The notes under the pieces were generated by a model, which was given only the letters and a program-made list of their open reading frames with translations, was not told the origin of the DNA and did no database searches. A DNA stretch of 64,000 nucleotides from Rhizobium aethiopicum (GTDB lineage Bacteria; Pseudomonadota; Alphaproteobacteria; Rhizobiales; Rhizobiaceae): the NCBI RefSeq assembly GCF_014197535.1, contig NZ_JACIFV010000006.1, positions 222,213 to 286,212 on the forward strand. Direction: 5' to 3'. A program made the position numbers and the translations under genes. The stretch's first letter is position 1. Each line of letters begins with the position of its first letter. Positions 42,405 to 51,136 of the stretch are shown piece after piece.

Positions 42405-43637
42405 ATGACCGACACCGTTCTCGACCGCTTCCTCCGTTATGTCGTTATCGACACCCAATCCGACCCGTCCTCTTCGAGCCAGCCGACCACCGAGAAGCAG
42501 AAGGATCTCGGGCGGGTTCTGGTCGACGAGCTGCTCGAGATCGGGCTTTCCGACGCCCATCTCGATGAACACGGCTATGTCTATGCCTCCATTCCGGCCA
42601 ATAGCGACAAGGCGGTGCCGGTCATCTGTTTCTGCTCGCACATGGACACGGCGCCCGATTTCAGCGGCACGGATGTCAAGCCGCAGATCGTCAGGAATTA
42701 TGCCGGCGGAGATATCCAGCTTGTTGGCGATTCGAGCCGGCTGATCCGTGTCGCCGAGTATCCGGAGTTGAACAACCAGATCGGCAACGACATCGTCACG
42801 ACCGATGGCACGACATTGCTCGGCGCCGACGACAAGGCGGGACTGGCGGAAATTATGACTGCGGCCCAGATTCTGGTCTCCAACCCCGATATCCGGCACG
42901 GAACAATCAAGATCCTGTTCACGCCCGACGAGGAAGTCGGACGTGGCGTCAACAAGGTCGACCTGGATAAACTCGGAGCGGACTTCGCCTATACGATGGA
43001 CGGCGAGACGGCGGGTCACATCGAGGACGAAACCTTTTCGGCCGACGGCGTCGAGATCAGCATAACAGGCGTGGCGATCCATCCGGGCTTTGCCAAGGAC
43101 CGCATGGAGAACGCCATCAAGATCGCCGGCGCCATCATCGACCGGTTGCCGAAGGACGTGGCGCCGGAGACGACGGAAGGCAAGCAGGGCTTCATCCATC
43201 CGGTCGGCGTCACCGGCTCGATGGAAAAGGCGTCGCTGAGCTTCATCATCCGCGACTTTACCGACGAGGGGCTCGTGCAAAAGGAGGCGATGCTCGAAAC
43301 CATCGTCAAGCAGGTGATGTCGGCCTATCCCGGCTCGACCTACCACTTCCAGGTGACGGAACAATATCGCAACATGAAAACGGTGCTCGACCGCCATCCG
43401 GAGATTGTCGAGAACGCGCTTGAAGCGGTGCATCGTGCCGGCATGACGCCGGTGCGCGGCAGCATTCGCGGCGGCACGGACGGCTCGCGGCTCTCCTTCA
43501 TGGGGCTGCCGTGCCCGAACATTTTTGCCGGCGGCCATGCCTTCCACTCGCCGCTCGAATGGGTGAGCCGCCAGGATATGGAAAAAGCGGTGGCAACGAT
43601 CGTGGAGCTTGCAAAGATCTGGGAAGAGCGCGCCTAA
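42405..43637 (+). CDS. pepT: Peptidase T (tripeptidase)
   Basis: A 410-residue M20-family metallopeptidase that removes the N-terminal residue of tripeptides in the cytosol. Metal-site motifs are VICFCSHMDTAPDFSG, TTLLGADDKAGLAEIM, ILFTPDEEVGRGVNK (catalytic Glu-Glu), and FAYTMDGETAG, with the late NIFAGGHAFHSPLEWVS. Length is typical. The ATG at 42405 is the usual PepT N-terminus (MTDTVLDRFLRYV); an ATG at 42381 is an alternative. Confidence 0.93.
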   Translation: MTDTVLDRFLRYVVIDTQSDPSSSSQPTTEKQKDLGRVLVDELLEIGLSDAHLDEHGYVYASIPANSDKAVPVICFCSHMDTAPDFSGTDVKPQIVRNYAGGDIQLVGDSSRLIRVAEYPELNNQIGNDIVTTDGTTLLGADDKAGLAEIMTAAQILVSNPDIRHGTIKILFTPDEEVGRGVNKVDLDKLGADFAYTMDGETAGHIEDETFSADGVEISITGVAIHPGFAKDRMENAIKIAGAIIDRLPKDVAPETTEGKQGFIHPVGVTGSMEKASLSFIIRDFTDEGLVQKEAMLETIVKQVMSAYPGSTYHFQVTEQYRNMKTVLDRHPEIVENALEAVHRAGMTPVRGSIRGGTDGSRLSFMGLPCPNIFAGGHAFHSPLEWVSRQDMEKAVATIVELAKIWEERA

Positions 43638-43649
43638 GGCGCTCTTCCC
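43621..43649. terminator. Strong hairpin across the pepT stop codon
   Basis: A perfect 11-bp inverted repeat GGGAAGAGCGC (43621-43631) / GCGCTCTTCCC (43639-43649) with a 7-base loop that contains the TAA of pepT. It lies between convergent pepT and the wall hydrolase gene. There is no U-tract, so it may act as an RNA-stability or bidirectional element. Confidence 0.45.
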
Positions 43650-43667
43650 ACATTAACGAATCCAGTT

Positions 43668-44486
43668 TTAGCCGCCATTTACCGGGATCGCGCCGCGCAG
43701 CATCACGCTGTCATAGGCGGGCCGGGGCGTCGGGATCGCGATCCGCATCGCCGGCTCGGGCGCAGGCGCGGTTTCCGGTTGGGTCACCGGAGCCGTTATC
43801 TGCATCGGCGCCGTGCTCGCCGTCGCCATCGGATCGGGCGCCGGCAGAGGAACGGGAACGGCCGAGGGTATCAGTGCCTCGAATTGCGGTGGCAGCATGC
43901 TTTCGCCGGGCACATAATTCATCGCCACCTCATAGGACGGCAGCGGCGGCGGCGTTTCCAGCATGCCGTTCGAATCGCGCTTCTCGTAGAAGGCGTTGCC
44001 GCCGGCGACCGTCACATAATGCATGTTGTCGTAGGGGAATTTCAGCCCGTCGGTATGGAAGAACATTGCATCCTTCACCTGGGGATGGCGCGCACCCTTC
44101 AGCAGGATCGCATCGGCCGCGGTGGCAAGTTCCGGTTCCGCCTGCGGCTTGACTTCGCGCGTCATGACCCCGGGCGCAAACTGCCTCTCCTGGGCGACGA
44201 CACCGCAGATCGACGGAGGGTAGGCGCCAGACGTCAGCCTGTTCATGACGACGGTACCGACGGCCAGATAGCCATCTTCATCGGAATGCTGCGATTCGAA
44301 ATACATCGCGCGCTTCAGGCAGTCGCGATCCTTGGCGGTATAATTGAAAGTGACTTTCGCCGCTTGAGCCTGTTTGGTCTTTGCCGGCGTCGTCGCCGGC
44401 TTCGGTGTTGTGGTGCAGCCTGCAGCCGCCAGTCCTACGAATAAAATCCCGATCAGGGATTTTCCAAAGGAAATCTCCGCCCTCAA
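43668..44486 (-). CDS. SleB-type cell wall hydrolase, lipoprotein-like
   Basis: A 272-residue protein with an N-terminal hydrophobic signal and Cys (LIGILFVGLAAAGC; lipobox-like). A Hydrolase_2 (SleB) domain follows: CLKRAMYFESQHSDEDGYLA, VGTVVMNRLTSGAYPPSICG then VVAQERQFAPG. The C-terminal quarter is Pro/Ala-rich. The predicted role is cleavage of peptidoglycan glycan chains at the envelope. Translation appears to start at a TTG (44486) with GGAGG nine to ten bases upstream; no better ATG exists. Confidence 0.85.
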   Translation of the reverse strand: MRAEISFGKSLIGILFVGLAAAGCTTTPKPATTPAKTKQAQAAKVTFNYTAKDRDCLKRAMYFESQHSDEDGYLAVGTVVMNRLTSGAYPPSICGVVAQERQFAPGVMTREVKPQAEPELATAADAILLKGARHPQVKDAMFFHTDGLKFPYDNMHYVTVAGGNAFYEKRDSNGMLETPPPLPSYEVAMNYVPGESMLPPQFEALIPSAVPVPLPAPDPMATASTAPMQITAPVTQPETAPAPEPAMRIAIPTPRPAYDSVMLRGAIPVNGG

Positions 44487-44718
44487 CGCCAGGTGCCTCC
44501 TATAGGATTAGTCCAGCCCTTTATGATTAACGCGCACAATCTTTTACTCGTCATATGACTGAAATACAAACAACCTGAGATCACAAAAGGCCGGGTGGAC
44601 TCCCGCCACGGGCGATTCCGGCTGATCCCTGCGACCGACTGGTGCATAAATCCGGAGGGTTAACGAATTATTAAGCAAGGCGCCGTGCGCGCGCCAGGAA
44701 AGACGCGCGCAATCGAGA

Positions 44719-45759
44719 TCAGCTGCGAAACAGCTTCCAGCGAGTCGGCTTGAACGCGACGCGGTGACGGTCGAGCCGGTCGGCCTCGCTCGGCGGCAGC
44801 TCGATTTCGATATTTGGCCGATCATTGCCGATATCGAGCTCGATATGGCGAGTGCCGGCGACGCGGCGGCTGGAGACGGGCTGGCCGGCAATGCAGTTTT
44901 CGGCTGATTCGCAGAGCCTGACATCATGCGGGCGGAAGTAGAGCTGCGCCGGTCCATCCGGCTCGCCTTCGGCATTGAGGCCGAGCGAGCGGCCTTCGAA
45001 GCGGATATCGCCGTCCGATATCTCGACCTGCAGGCAGTTCGATTGGCCGATGAAGCCGAAGACGAAGGGAGAATTCGGATAATCATAGACTTCGTCGGGT
45101 GTTCCGACCTGCTCGATCGCGCCCTGACTCATGACGACGACGCGGTCGGCAAGCTCCAGCGCCTCATCCTGGTCGTGGGTGACGAAGACGGTGGTGTGGC
45201 CGGTACGGTCGTGGATCTCGCGCAGCCATTTGCGCAGATCCTTGCGCACTTGGGCGTCGAGGGCGCCGAAAGGTTCGTCGAGTAGCAGGACGTTCGGCTC
45301 GACCGCCATGGCGCGGGCGAGCGCCACGCGCTGGCGCTGTCCGCCGGAAAGCTGGGCGGGATAGCGTTTTTCGAGGCCGGAAAGCTGAACGAGGTCGAGC
45401 AGCTCCAGCGCCCGCCGGCGGATGTCGGCTTTCGCAGGACGCCGGGCACCCTTTCTGACCCTCAGGCCGAAGGAGACGTTGTCGAGCACCGTCATGTAGC
45501 GGAAGAGCGCGTAATGCTGGAAGACGAAGCCGATATTGCGCTGCTGTACCGATTTCTTCGAGGCATCCTCGTCGCCGAAGAAGATCTGTCCCTCGGTCGG
45601 GCTTTCCAAGCCGGCGATCAGCCGCAGCAACGTCGTCTTGCCGGAACCCGAAGGGCCGAGCAGTGCGATCAGCTCGCCGGAGCGGATGTCGAGCGAGACG
45701 TCGTGCAGCGCCGGAAAACGCTCGAATTCCTTGCGAATGTTTTGAACGCGTACTTCCAT
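44719..45759 (-). CDS. cysA: Sulfate/thiosulfate ABC transporter, ATP-binding protein CysA
   Basis: A 346-residue ATPase: Walker A GPSGSGKTT, Q-loop VFQHYALFRYM, signature LSGGQRQRVALARAM, Walker B VLLLDEPFGALDA and C-terminal TOBE-like domain (LYFRPHDVRLC). It is the last gene of the cysP/sbp-cysT-cysW-cysA operon, 10 bases after cysW, and energises sulfate uptake. It starts at ATG 45759. Confidence 0.93.
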   Translation of the reverse strand: MEVRVQNIRKEFERFPALHDVSLDIRSGELIALLGPSGSGKTTLLRLIAGLESPTEGQIFFGDEDASKKSVQQRNIGFVFQHYALFRYMTVLDNVSFGLRVRKGARRPAKADIRRRALELLDLVQLSGLEKRYPAQLSGGQRQRVALARAMAVEPNVLLLDEPFGALDAQVRKDLRKWLREIHDRTGHTTVFVTHDQDEALELADRVVVMSQGAIEQVGTPDEVYDYPNSPFVFGFIGQSNCLQVEISDGDIRFEGRSLGLNAEGEPDGPAQLYFRPHDVRLCESAENCIAGQPVSSRRVAGTRHIELDIGNDRPNIEIELPPSEADRLDRHRVAFKPTRWKLFRS

Positions 45760-45769
45760 TTCAAATCCT

Positions 45770-46642
45770 TCAGTGCCGCCGGCTGGCGGATATTTCGGCG
45801 CTGTAGCGCATTTCCAGCAGCGTCTTCAAAACAAGGGTCACGAGCGCCAGCAGCGCCAAAAGCGTGGCGACGGCGAAAGCGCCGGTGAAATTATATTCGT
45901 TGTAGAGAATTTCCACCTGCAGTGGCATAGTATTCGTCTGGCCGCGAATGTGGCCGGAGACGACCGACACGGCGCCGAATTCGCCCATGGCGCGGGCGTT
46001 GCAGAGCAGCACGCCGTAGAGCAGACCCCACTTGATGTTCGGCAGCGTCACGTACCAGAAGGTTTGCCAGCCGCTGGCGCCGAGCGAAAGGGCGGCCTCT
46101 TCGTCGGCCGTTCCCTGTTCCTGCATCAGCGGGATCAGTTCGCGGGCGACAAAGGGGAAGGTGACGAACATGGTCGCAAGCACCAATCCCGGCACTGCGA
46201 ACAGAATCTTGATCTCGTAGGCACTGAGCCAGTGGCCGAGCCAGGTATTGGCGCCGAACAGCAGCACGAAGACCAGGCCCGATATGACGGGCGAAACCGA
46301 AAAGGGCAGGTCGATCAGCGTCGTCAGGAAGGCCTTGCCCTTGAACTCGAACTTGGCGATCGCCCAGGCGGCGGTGACCCCGAAGGCGAGGTTGAGCGGC
46401 ACGCTAATGCCGGCAACGATCAGTGTCAGGCGGATCGCCGAAAAGGTCTCGGCATCGCTGAGCGCCTCGAGGAAGGGGCCGGCGCCCTTGCGGAAAGCCT
46501 CGACGAAGACGGCGGCGAGCGGCAGCAGCAGGATCAGCAGCAGGAAGACGAGTGAAAGCACAATCAGGCTGTAGCGCGCGATCCGGTGTTCCGTCGTCAC
46601 CGAACGCAGCTTTGCCGGTTTGAGGGTTGCATCAAGCGCCAT
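45770..46642 (-). CDS. cysW: Sulfate ABC transporter permease CysW
   Basis: A 290-residue inner-membrane permease with six hydrophobic segments and the EAA region [20 protein letters not shown] followed by [11 protein letters not shown]. The ATG at 46642 has GGAGG seven bases upstream; an ATG at 46648 is too close to that site. The start overlaps the end of cysT by 11 bases, so the two are translationally coupled. Confidence 0.92.
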   Translation of the reverse strand: MALDATLKPAKLRSVTTEHRIARYSLIVLSLVFLLLILLLPLAAVFVEAFRKGAGPFLEALSDAETFSAIRLTLIVAGISVPLNLAFGVTAAWAIAKFEFKGKAFLTTLIDLPFSVSPVISGLVFVLLFGANTWLGHWLSAYEIKILFAVPGLVLATMFVTFPFVARELIPLMQEQGTADEEAALSLGASGWQTFWYVTLPNIKWGLLYGVLLCNARAMGEFGAVSVVSGHIRGQTNTMPLQVEILYNEYNFTGAFAVATLLALLALVTLVLKTLLEMRYSAEISASRRH

Positions 46643-47489
46643 AACCATACCTCCGCCTGCTCCAGCTCTGGATGAGATTGATGACCAGCAGCATGGCGAA
46701 CGAGAGGATCAGCATGATCGCCGCAATGGCGGTCGCTGCCGCATAATTATACTCTTCGAGTTTGATGACGATCAGCAGCGGCGCGATCTCCGATTTGAAC
46801 GGCAGGTTGCCGGCGATGAAGATGACCGAGCCGTATTCGCCGACGCCGCGGGCGAAGGCGAGCGCGAAGCCGGTGAGCACGGCAGGCGCCAGCCCCGGCA
46901 GCAGCACGCGGAAAATCGTCTGGAGGCGGCTGGCGCCGAGCGTTGCCGCGGCCTCCTCGACCTCCTTGTCGATTTCCTCCATGATCGGCTGCACAGTGCG
47001 CACCACGAAGGGCAGGCCGACGAAGATCAGCGCGATGACAATGCCGGCCGGGGTGAAGGCGATCTTGATGCCGAGCGGCGTCAGGAACTGGCCGATCCAG
47101 CCGTTCGGTGCATAGAGCGTCGTCAGCGCGATGCCGGCAACGGCGGTCGGCAGCGCGAAGGGCAGATCGACCATGGCATCGATGATGCGTTTGCCGGGGA
47201 AGCGATAACGCACCAGCACCCAGGCGAGGATGATGCCGAAAACGGCATTGACGACAGCGGCGACGAAGGCGGTGCTGAAACTGATGCGCAGGGCGTTCAG
47301 CGTACGCGGGTCGAGCGCGATCGACCAGAATTTCTCCCAGCCGAGCGCGCTCGACCGGACGGCAAGGCCGGAGAGCGGGATGAGGATCAGAAGGGTGAGC
47401 CAGGTTAAGGTAAGGCCGAGCGCCATTCCGAAACCCGGAATGACGCTCGGCCGCCTGAACCGCCACCGCGTGGGGCTATGTACTCTCAT
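46632..47489 (-). CDS. cysT: Sulfate ABC transporter permease CysT (CysU)
   Basis: A 285-residue permease with six hydrophobic segments and an EAA region ([20 protein letters not shown] then [11 protein letters not shown]). It follows the binding-protein gene by 8 bases and overlaps cysW. N-terminal residues [20 protein letters not shown] form the usual CysT start. Confidence 0.93.
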   Translation of the reverse strand: MRVHSPTRWRFRRPSVIPGFGMALGLTLTWLTLLILIPLSGLAVRSSALGWEKFWSIALDPRTLNALRISFSTAFVAAVVNAVFGIILAWVLVRYRFPGKRIIDAMVDLPFALPTAVAGIALTTLYAPNGWIGQFLTPLGIKIAFTPAGIVIALIFVGLPFVVRTVQPIMEEIDKEVEEAAATLGASRLQTIFRVLLPGLAPAVLTGFALAFARGVGEYGSVIFIAGNLPFKSEIAPLLIVIKLEEYNYAAATAIAAIMLILSFAMLLVINLIQSWSRRRYGYGA

Positions 47490-47497
47490 GAAATCTA

Positions 47498-48523
47498 TTA
47501 TTGGGCCGGCTTGTAGATTTGGTCAAATACGCCGCCATCGCCGAAGAATTTCGGCTGCGCTTCTTTCCAGCCGCCGAAATCGTCGATGGTGGCGAGCGTC
47601 AGCTTCGGGAAGCGGGCGATATCGGCCGGATCGGCGGCTTCCGGCTTAATCGGCCGGTAATAATGCTTGGCGGCGATCTTCTGGCCTTCGTCGGAGTAGA
47701 GGTAGTTGAGATAGGCTTCGGCGACCTTGCGCGTGCCCTTCTTGTCGACATTGCCGTCGACGACCGCGACCGGCGGGTCGGCACGGATGGAGAAGGTCGG
47801 CGTCACGATTTCGAACTGGTCGGGGCCGAGCTCTTCGAGCGAAAGATAGGCTTCGTTTTCCCAGGCGAGCAGCACATCGCCGAGGCCGCGCTGGACGAAG
47901 GTGGTCGTGGCGCCGCGCGCGCCGGTATCGAGAACCGGAACATGCTGCAGCAGCTTGGCGACGTAGTCCTGCGCCTTGGCGTCATCGCCGCCGTTCGCCT
48001 GCTTGGCCCATGCCCAGGCGGCGAGGAAATTCCAGCGTGCGCCGCCAGAGGTCTTCGGGTTGGGCGTGATGACCTGCACGTCATCCTTGACGAGGTCGCC
48101 CCAATCCTTGATGCCCTTCGGATTGCCTTTGCGGACAAGGAAGACGATCGTCGAGGTGTAGGGCGTCGAATTGTTCGGGAGCTTGCTCTTCCAGTCGGCC
48201 GGGATCTTGCCGGTCGCCTTGGCGATGGCGTCGATATCGCCTTCGAGGGCAAGCGTGACGACGTCGGCGTCGAGACCGTCGATGACCGAACGCGCCTGAG
48301 CGCCGGAGCCGCCATGCGAGGCTTTGATCGTCACCGTTTCACCGGTGTCCTTCTGCCACTTGGCGGCAAAGGCGGCATTGAAATCCTTGTACAATTCACG
48401 GGTCGGGTCATAGGAAACGTTGAGCAGCGCCTGATCCGCGTATGACGGCGCAATGCTCCCGATGACGAAGCTGCCTGCCATAACCGCGGCCGCGAGGAGC
48501 CGGGTGAGCCGTTGTGTCTGCAT
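47498..48523 (-). CDS. Sulfate/thiosulfate-binding periplasmic protein
   Basis: A 341-residue binding protein with signal peptide [20 protein letters not shown] (cleaved at SYA-DQ). Family features: [60 protein letters not shown]. These are the Sbp/CysP signatures and do not decide between sulfate and thiosulfate. The ATG at 48523 has an AGGAGG nearby. It is the first gene of the sulfate operon and will be the sulfur-starvation-induced component. Confidence 0.93.
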   Translation of the reverse strand: MQTQRLTRLLAAAVMAGSFVIGSIAPSYADQALLNVSYDPTRELYKDFNAAFAAKWQKDTGETVTIKASHGGSGAQARSVIDGLDADVVTLALEGDIDAIAKATGKIPADWKSKLPNNSTPYTSTIVFLVRKGNPKGIKDWGDLVKDDVQVITPNPKTSGGARWNFLAAWAWAKQANGGDDAKAQDYVAKLLQHVPVLDTGARGATTTFVQRGLGDVLLAWENEAYLSLEELGPDQFEIVTPTFSIRADPPVAVVDGNVDKKGTRKVAEAYLNYLYSDEGQKIAAKHYYRPIKPEAADPADIARFPKLTLATIDDFGGWKEAQPKFFGDGGVFDQIYKPAQ

Positions 48524-48882
48524 GGGAACCCTCCTGTTATCTGTCTTAACTCTATCAAGTCAGTCGTATAAGGAAACGAAACATGTTCCGGTTCGCGTGG
48601 ATCTGTTAGAATGTCATTCCATTTGAATGCCAATTTTGAAATAGCGTGCCGGAGTTGGCCGCGGCCAATCGCCCGGTTGCTGCAGCCATGCCGCAAAACC
48701 GTGTTTTTTTGGCCACAGTTCCTCCACATCAGGCGTGAGCAACGCTGATTTTTGCCCGCATTTGGCCGCGATGGCACTTGTGGATTCCTATATGGCGGCG
48801 GTGCGGTCGTATTTGCCGGCCGCTACGTGGGGGCATCCCTTGAAATGCGCCTCGCAATCCCAACCTGTTAGGGCCATTCAAA
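48524..48882. promoter_or_regulatory. Divergent promoter region between the sulfate operon and the porin gene
   Basis: These 359 bases hold no supported gene. GAATG (48609-48613) and CATTC (48615-48619) form a small palindrome, and another GAATG follows at 48625-48629. The spacing resembles a LysR-type (CysB-like) site but cannot be proven. No SAM-riboswitch-like pattern is recognised. Short open frames here are scrambled and not retained. Confidence 0.25.
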
Positions 48883-49899
48883 ATGAATATCAGAACTATC
48901 CTTTTTGCCTCCGTTGCCGCCCTTGCCGCGGCCTCCGGAGCACGCGCAGCCGACGCCATCGTGGCGGCGGAACCCGAGCCCGTGGAATATGTTCGCGTTT
49001 GCGACGCTTACGGTACCGGCTATTTTTATATTCCGGGAACGGAAACATGCCTTTCGATCGGCGGTTACATCCGTACCGAAGTGCGCTTCGGTGACAACAT
49101 TGCCGGCGATTCCGACGTAAACTTCTGGACTCGCGGTCAGGTCACCTTCCAGGCCAAGAACGACACCGAGTACGGCACGCTCACCGGCGTCCTGACGCTG
49201 CGTTACAATGCCGACAACGCCTCCGATCAGGAAGCGCTGCTGGACGAGGGTTATATCGACATCGCCGGTTTCCGCGTTGGTAAGCTCTATAGCTGGTGGG
49301 ACGACGACATGAGCGGCGAGACCGATACGCTCGCCAGCAACGAGACGACCCACAACTCGATCCGTTATCAGTACGAGAATGGCGCTTTCGCCGCCGGCCT
49401 CTCGGTCGACGAGCTGGAAGAAGACTACGCCACCAAGCCGGGCGAAGGCCCGAACAACTTCGGTGTCGCAGGCCAGGTTTCCTACAAGGCCGGCGCCATC
49501 AGCGGTTACCTGCTTGCCGGTTATGACACCGACACCAGCGAAGTCGCCGTCCGCGGCATCGTCTATGCCGACATCGGTCCGGGCACACTCGGCATTGCCG
49601 GCATCTGGGCAAGCGGCGCCAACTACTACTACGAAGAGTCCGAATGGACGATCGCAGCAGAATACGCCCTGAAGATCAACGACAAGTGGACGGTGACCCC
49701 GGGCTTCCAGTACTTTGAAAACATCGCCCTCGAGGCTGACGGCAACGGCTTCACCGGCGGCAGCGCCTACACGACCGGCGTGACGATCGACTACCGCATC
49801 GTCGACGACCTCAGGACGAAGCTCAGCGTGCAATACCACGATGAGGACGAAGGCGACGACGAGGTCTTCGGCTTCCTGCGCTTCCAGCGCGACTTCTAA
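48883..49899 (+). CDS. Alphaproteobacterial outer-membrane porin (RopA/Omp2b type)
   Basis: A 338-residue porin. The signal peptide is MNIRTILFASVAALAAASGA (ends RA-AD). The mature N-terminus has a Cys pair (VCDAYGTGYFYIPGTETCLS) as in the rhizobial RopA/Brucella Omp2b group. Alternating hydrophobic strands and a final Phe (FLRFQRDF) fit a 16-strand barrel. It is the general diffusion channel, probably for anions or small sugars. A perfect intrinsic terminator follows. It is divergent from the sulfate operon. Confidence 0.9.
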   Translation: MNIRTILFASVAALAAASGARAADAIVAAEPEPVEYVRVCDAYGTGYFYIPGTETCLSIGGYIRTEVRFGDNIAGDSDVNFWTRGQVTFQAKNDTEYGTLTGVLTLRYNADNASDQEALLDEGYIDIAGFRVGKLYSWWDDDMSGETDTLASNETTHNSIRYQYENGAFAAGLSVDELEEDYATKPGEGPNNFGVAGQVSYKAGAISGYLLAGYDTDTSEVAVRGIVYADIGPGTLGIAGIWASGANYYYEESEWTIAAEYALKINDKWTVTPGFQYFENIALEADGNGFTGGSAYTTGVTIDYRIVDDLRTKLSVQYHDEDEGDDEVFGFLRFQRDF

Positions 49900-49922
49900 G
49901 ATCGTCTTATACAGACGAGCGG

Positions 49923-49948
49923 GCGCGGCCTTCGGGCCGCGCTTTTTT
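49923..49948 (+). terminator. Intrinsic terminator of the porin gene
   Basis: GCGCGGCC (49923-49930), TTCG tetraloop, GGCCGCGC (49935-49942), then TTTTTT (49943-49948). Textbook plus-strand terminator, 23 bases after the porin stop. Its T-run also includes the stop codon of the opposing EIIA-like gene. Confidence 0.9.
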
Positions 49949-50402
49949 ATGCCCGGGAATCAGCGATGAAATCGGAATAGAATTCGTCCGCTGTCCTTGC
50001 CTTGCGCATGGCGGCAAGCACACCATCGGATTGCAGCCGCCGGGCGATGGCCGACAGCACATTCAGATATTCGCCGCGATTGTTCTCTCCAAAAAGCAGC
50101 ACGAAGGCGATGTCGGTCGGGATATCATCGATCGCTTCGAAATCCAGCGGCTGCGCGAAACGAATGAGAAGGCCGCGCGGGCTGGTCATGCCGTCGATGG
50201 CGGCATGCGGAATGGCAATGCCATTGCCGATCCCGGTGGAACCGAGCTTCTCACGCGCTTCGAGCGCCTTCAGGATGGTCTGGCTGTCGACGGAAAAGGC
50301 CTTGGCTGCCTTGTCCGCTATGATATGCAGCGCGCGCCATTTTGTCGGTGCCGACACGCCGATGAAGGTGTGTTGCGGCCGGATGATGTTGGGAAGATAC
50401 AT
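49947..50402 (-). CDS. EIIA-Ntr (PtsN)-like phosphotransferase protein linked to kdp
   Basis: A 151-residue PTS EIIA type-2 domain. The phospho-accepting His is in GIGNGIAIPHAAIDGM. The mid-region LLIRFAQPLDFEAIDDIPTD and LLFGENNRGEYLNVLSAIAR are family blocks. The ATG at 50402 has CGAG six bases upstream. It starts 41 bases after kdpE and is most likely co-transcribed with kdp. In E. coli dephospho-EIIA-Ntr stimulates KdpD; this paralogue could be a dedicated version of that link (inference). Confidence 0.85.
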   Translation of the reverse strand: MYLPNIIRPQHTFIGVSAPTKWRALHIIADKAAKAFSVDSQTILKALEAREKLGSTGIGNGIAIPHAAIDGMTSPRGLLIRFAQPLDFEAIDDIPTDIAFVLLFGENNRGEYLNVLSAIARRLQSDGVLAAMRKARTADEFYSDFIADSRA

Positions 50403-50443
50403 GTCATTCTCGATACTGTTCAGGCGGCGGGTGAGAGAGCAGG

Positions 50444-51136
50444 TCAGTCCGGCTCCCTGAGACGATAGCCGACTCCGGTCTCGGTGGTGATATAGTGCGG
50501 CTGATCGGGGCTCTGCTCGATCTTCTGTCTGAGTTGCCTGATGTAGACGCGCAGATATTGCACATCGGCCGCCGGCCCCCATACCTGCTTTAATAGAAAC
50601 TGGTGTGTCAGCACCTTGCCGGCATGCTGGGCGAGCACGCGCAGGATGTCATATTCCTTCGGCGACAATTTTATTTCCTCGCCGTCGACCTTGACGATGC
50701 GCTTGACGAGGTCGACCGACAGCCCGCCGGTCTGGAAGATCGCCTTCTCGCCCTGCTGCTGTAGACGATGGCGTAGCGCCACGCGGATGCGGGCGCCAAG
50801 TTCGTTGATGCCGAAGGGCTTGGTGACATAATCGTCGGCGCCGCTTTCCAGCGCCTTGACGATGCCGGCCTCGTCGGTGCGGCTGGAGAGGATGACGACG
50901 GGTATGGAAAGGCCTTCGTCGCGCCACTCCTGAAGCAAGTCATGGCCCGGCGTGTCGGGCAGGCCGAGATCGAGCACGATGAGATCAGGCCTGCCGTCGG
51001 CGACCGATTGGCGGGCGATTGCCGCATTCGGCGCCTCCTGCACCTCGTAGCCCTGCGCGGTCAGGCCGACGCGAAGGAGCTTGCGGATTGGAGGCTCATC
51101 GTCGACGACGAGGATCTTGACGGCTGAACCGGTCAT
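50444..51136 (-). CDS. kdpE: KdpE, OmpR-family response regulator for K+ limitation
   Basis: A 230-residue regulator. The receiver has the phospho-Asp in DLIVLDLGLPDTPGHDLL and the conserved Lys in DDYVTKPFG. The C-terminal winged helix is KLSPKEYDILRVLAQHAGKV, QYLRVYIRQLRQKIE. It overlaps kdpD by ATGA and activates kdpFABC in response to KdpD. Confidence 0.94.
   Translation of the reverse strand: MTGSAVKILVVDDEPPIRKLLRVGLTAQGYEVQEAPNAAIARQSVADGRPDLIVLDLGLPDTPGHDLLQEWRDEGLSIPVVILSSRTDEAGIVKALESGADDYVTKPFGINELGARIRVALRHRLQQQGEKAIFQTGGLSVDLVKRIVKVDGEEIKLSPKEYDILRVLAQHAGKVLTHQFLLKQVWGPAADVQYLRVYIRQLRQKIEQSPDQPHYITTETGVGYRLREPD

Noticed and set aside
42387..43547. Long minus-strand open frame (386 codons)
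   Set aside because: It lies wholly antisense to pepT, has no recognisable domain and shows the Arg/Asp/His-rich bias of a shadow frame.
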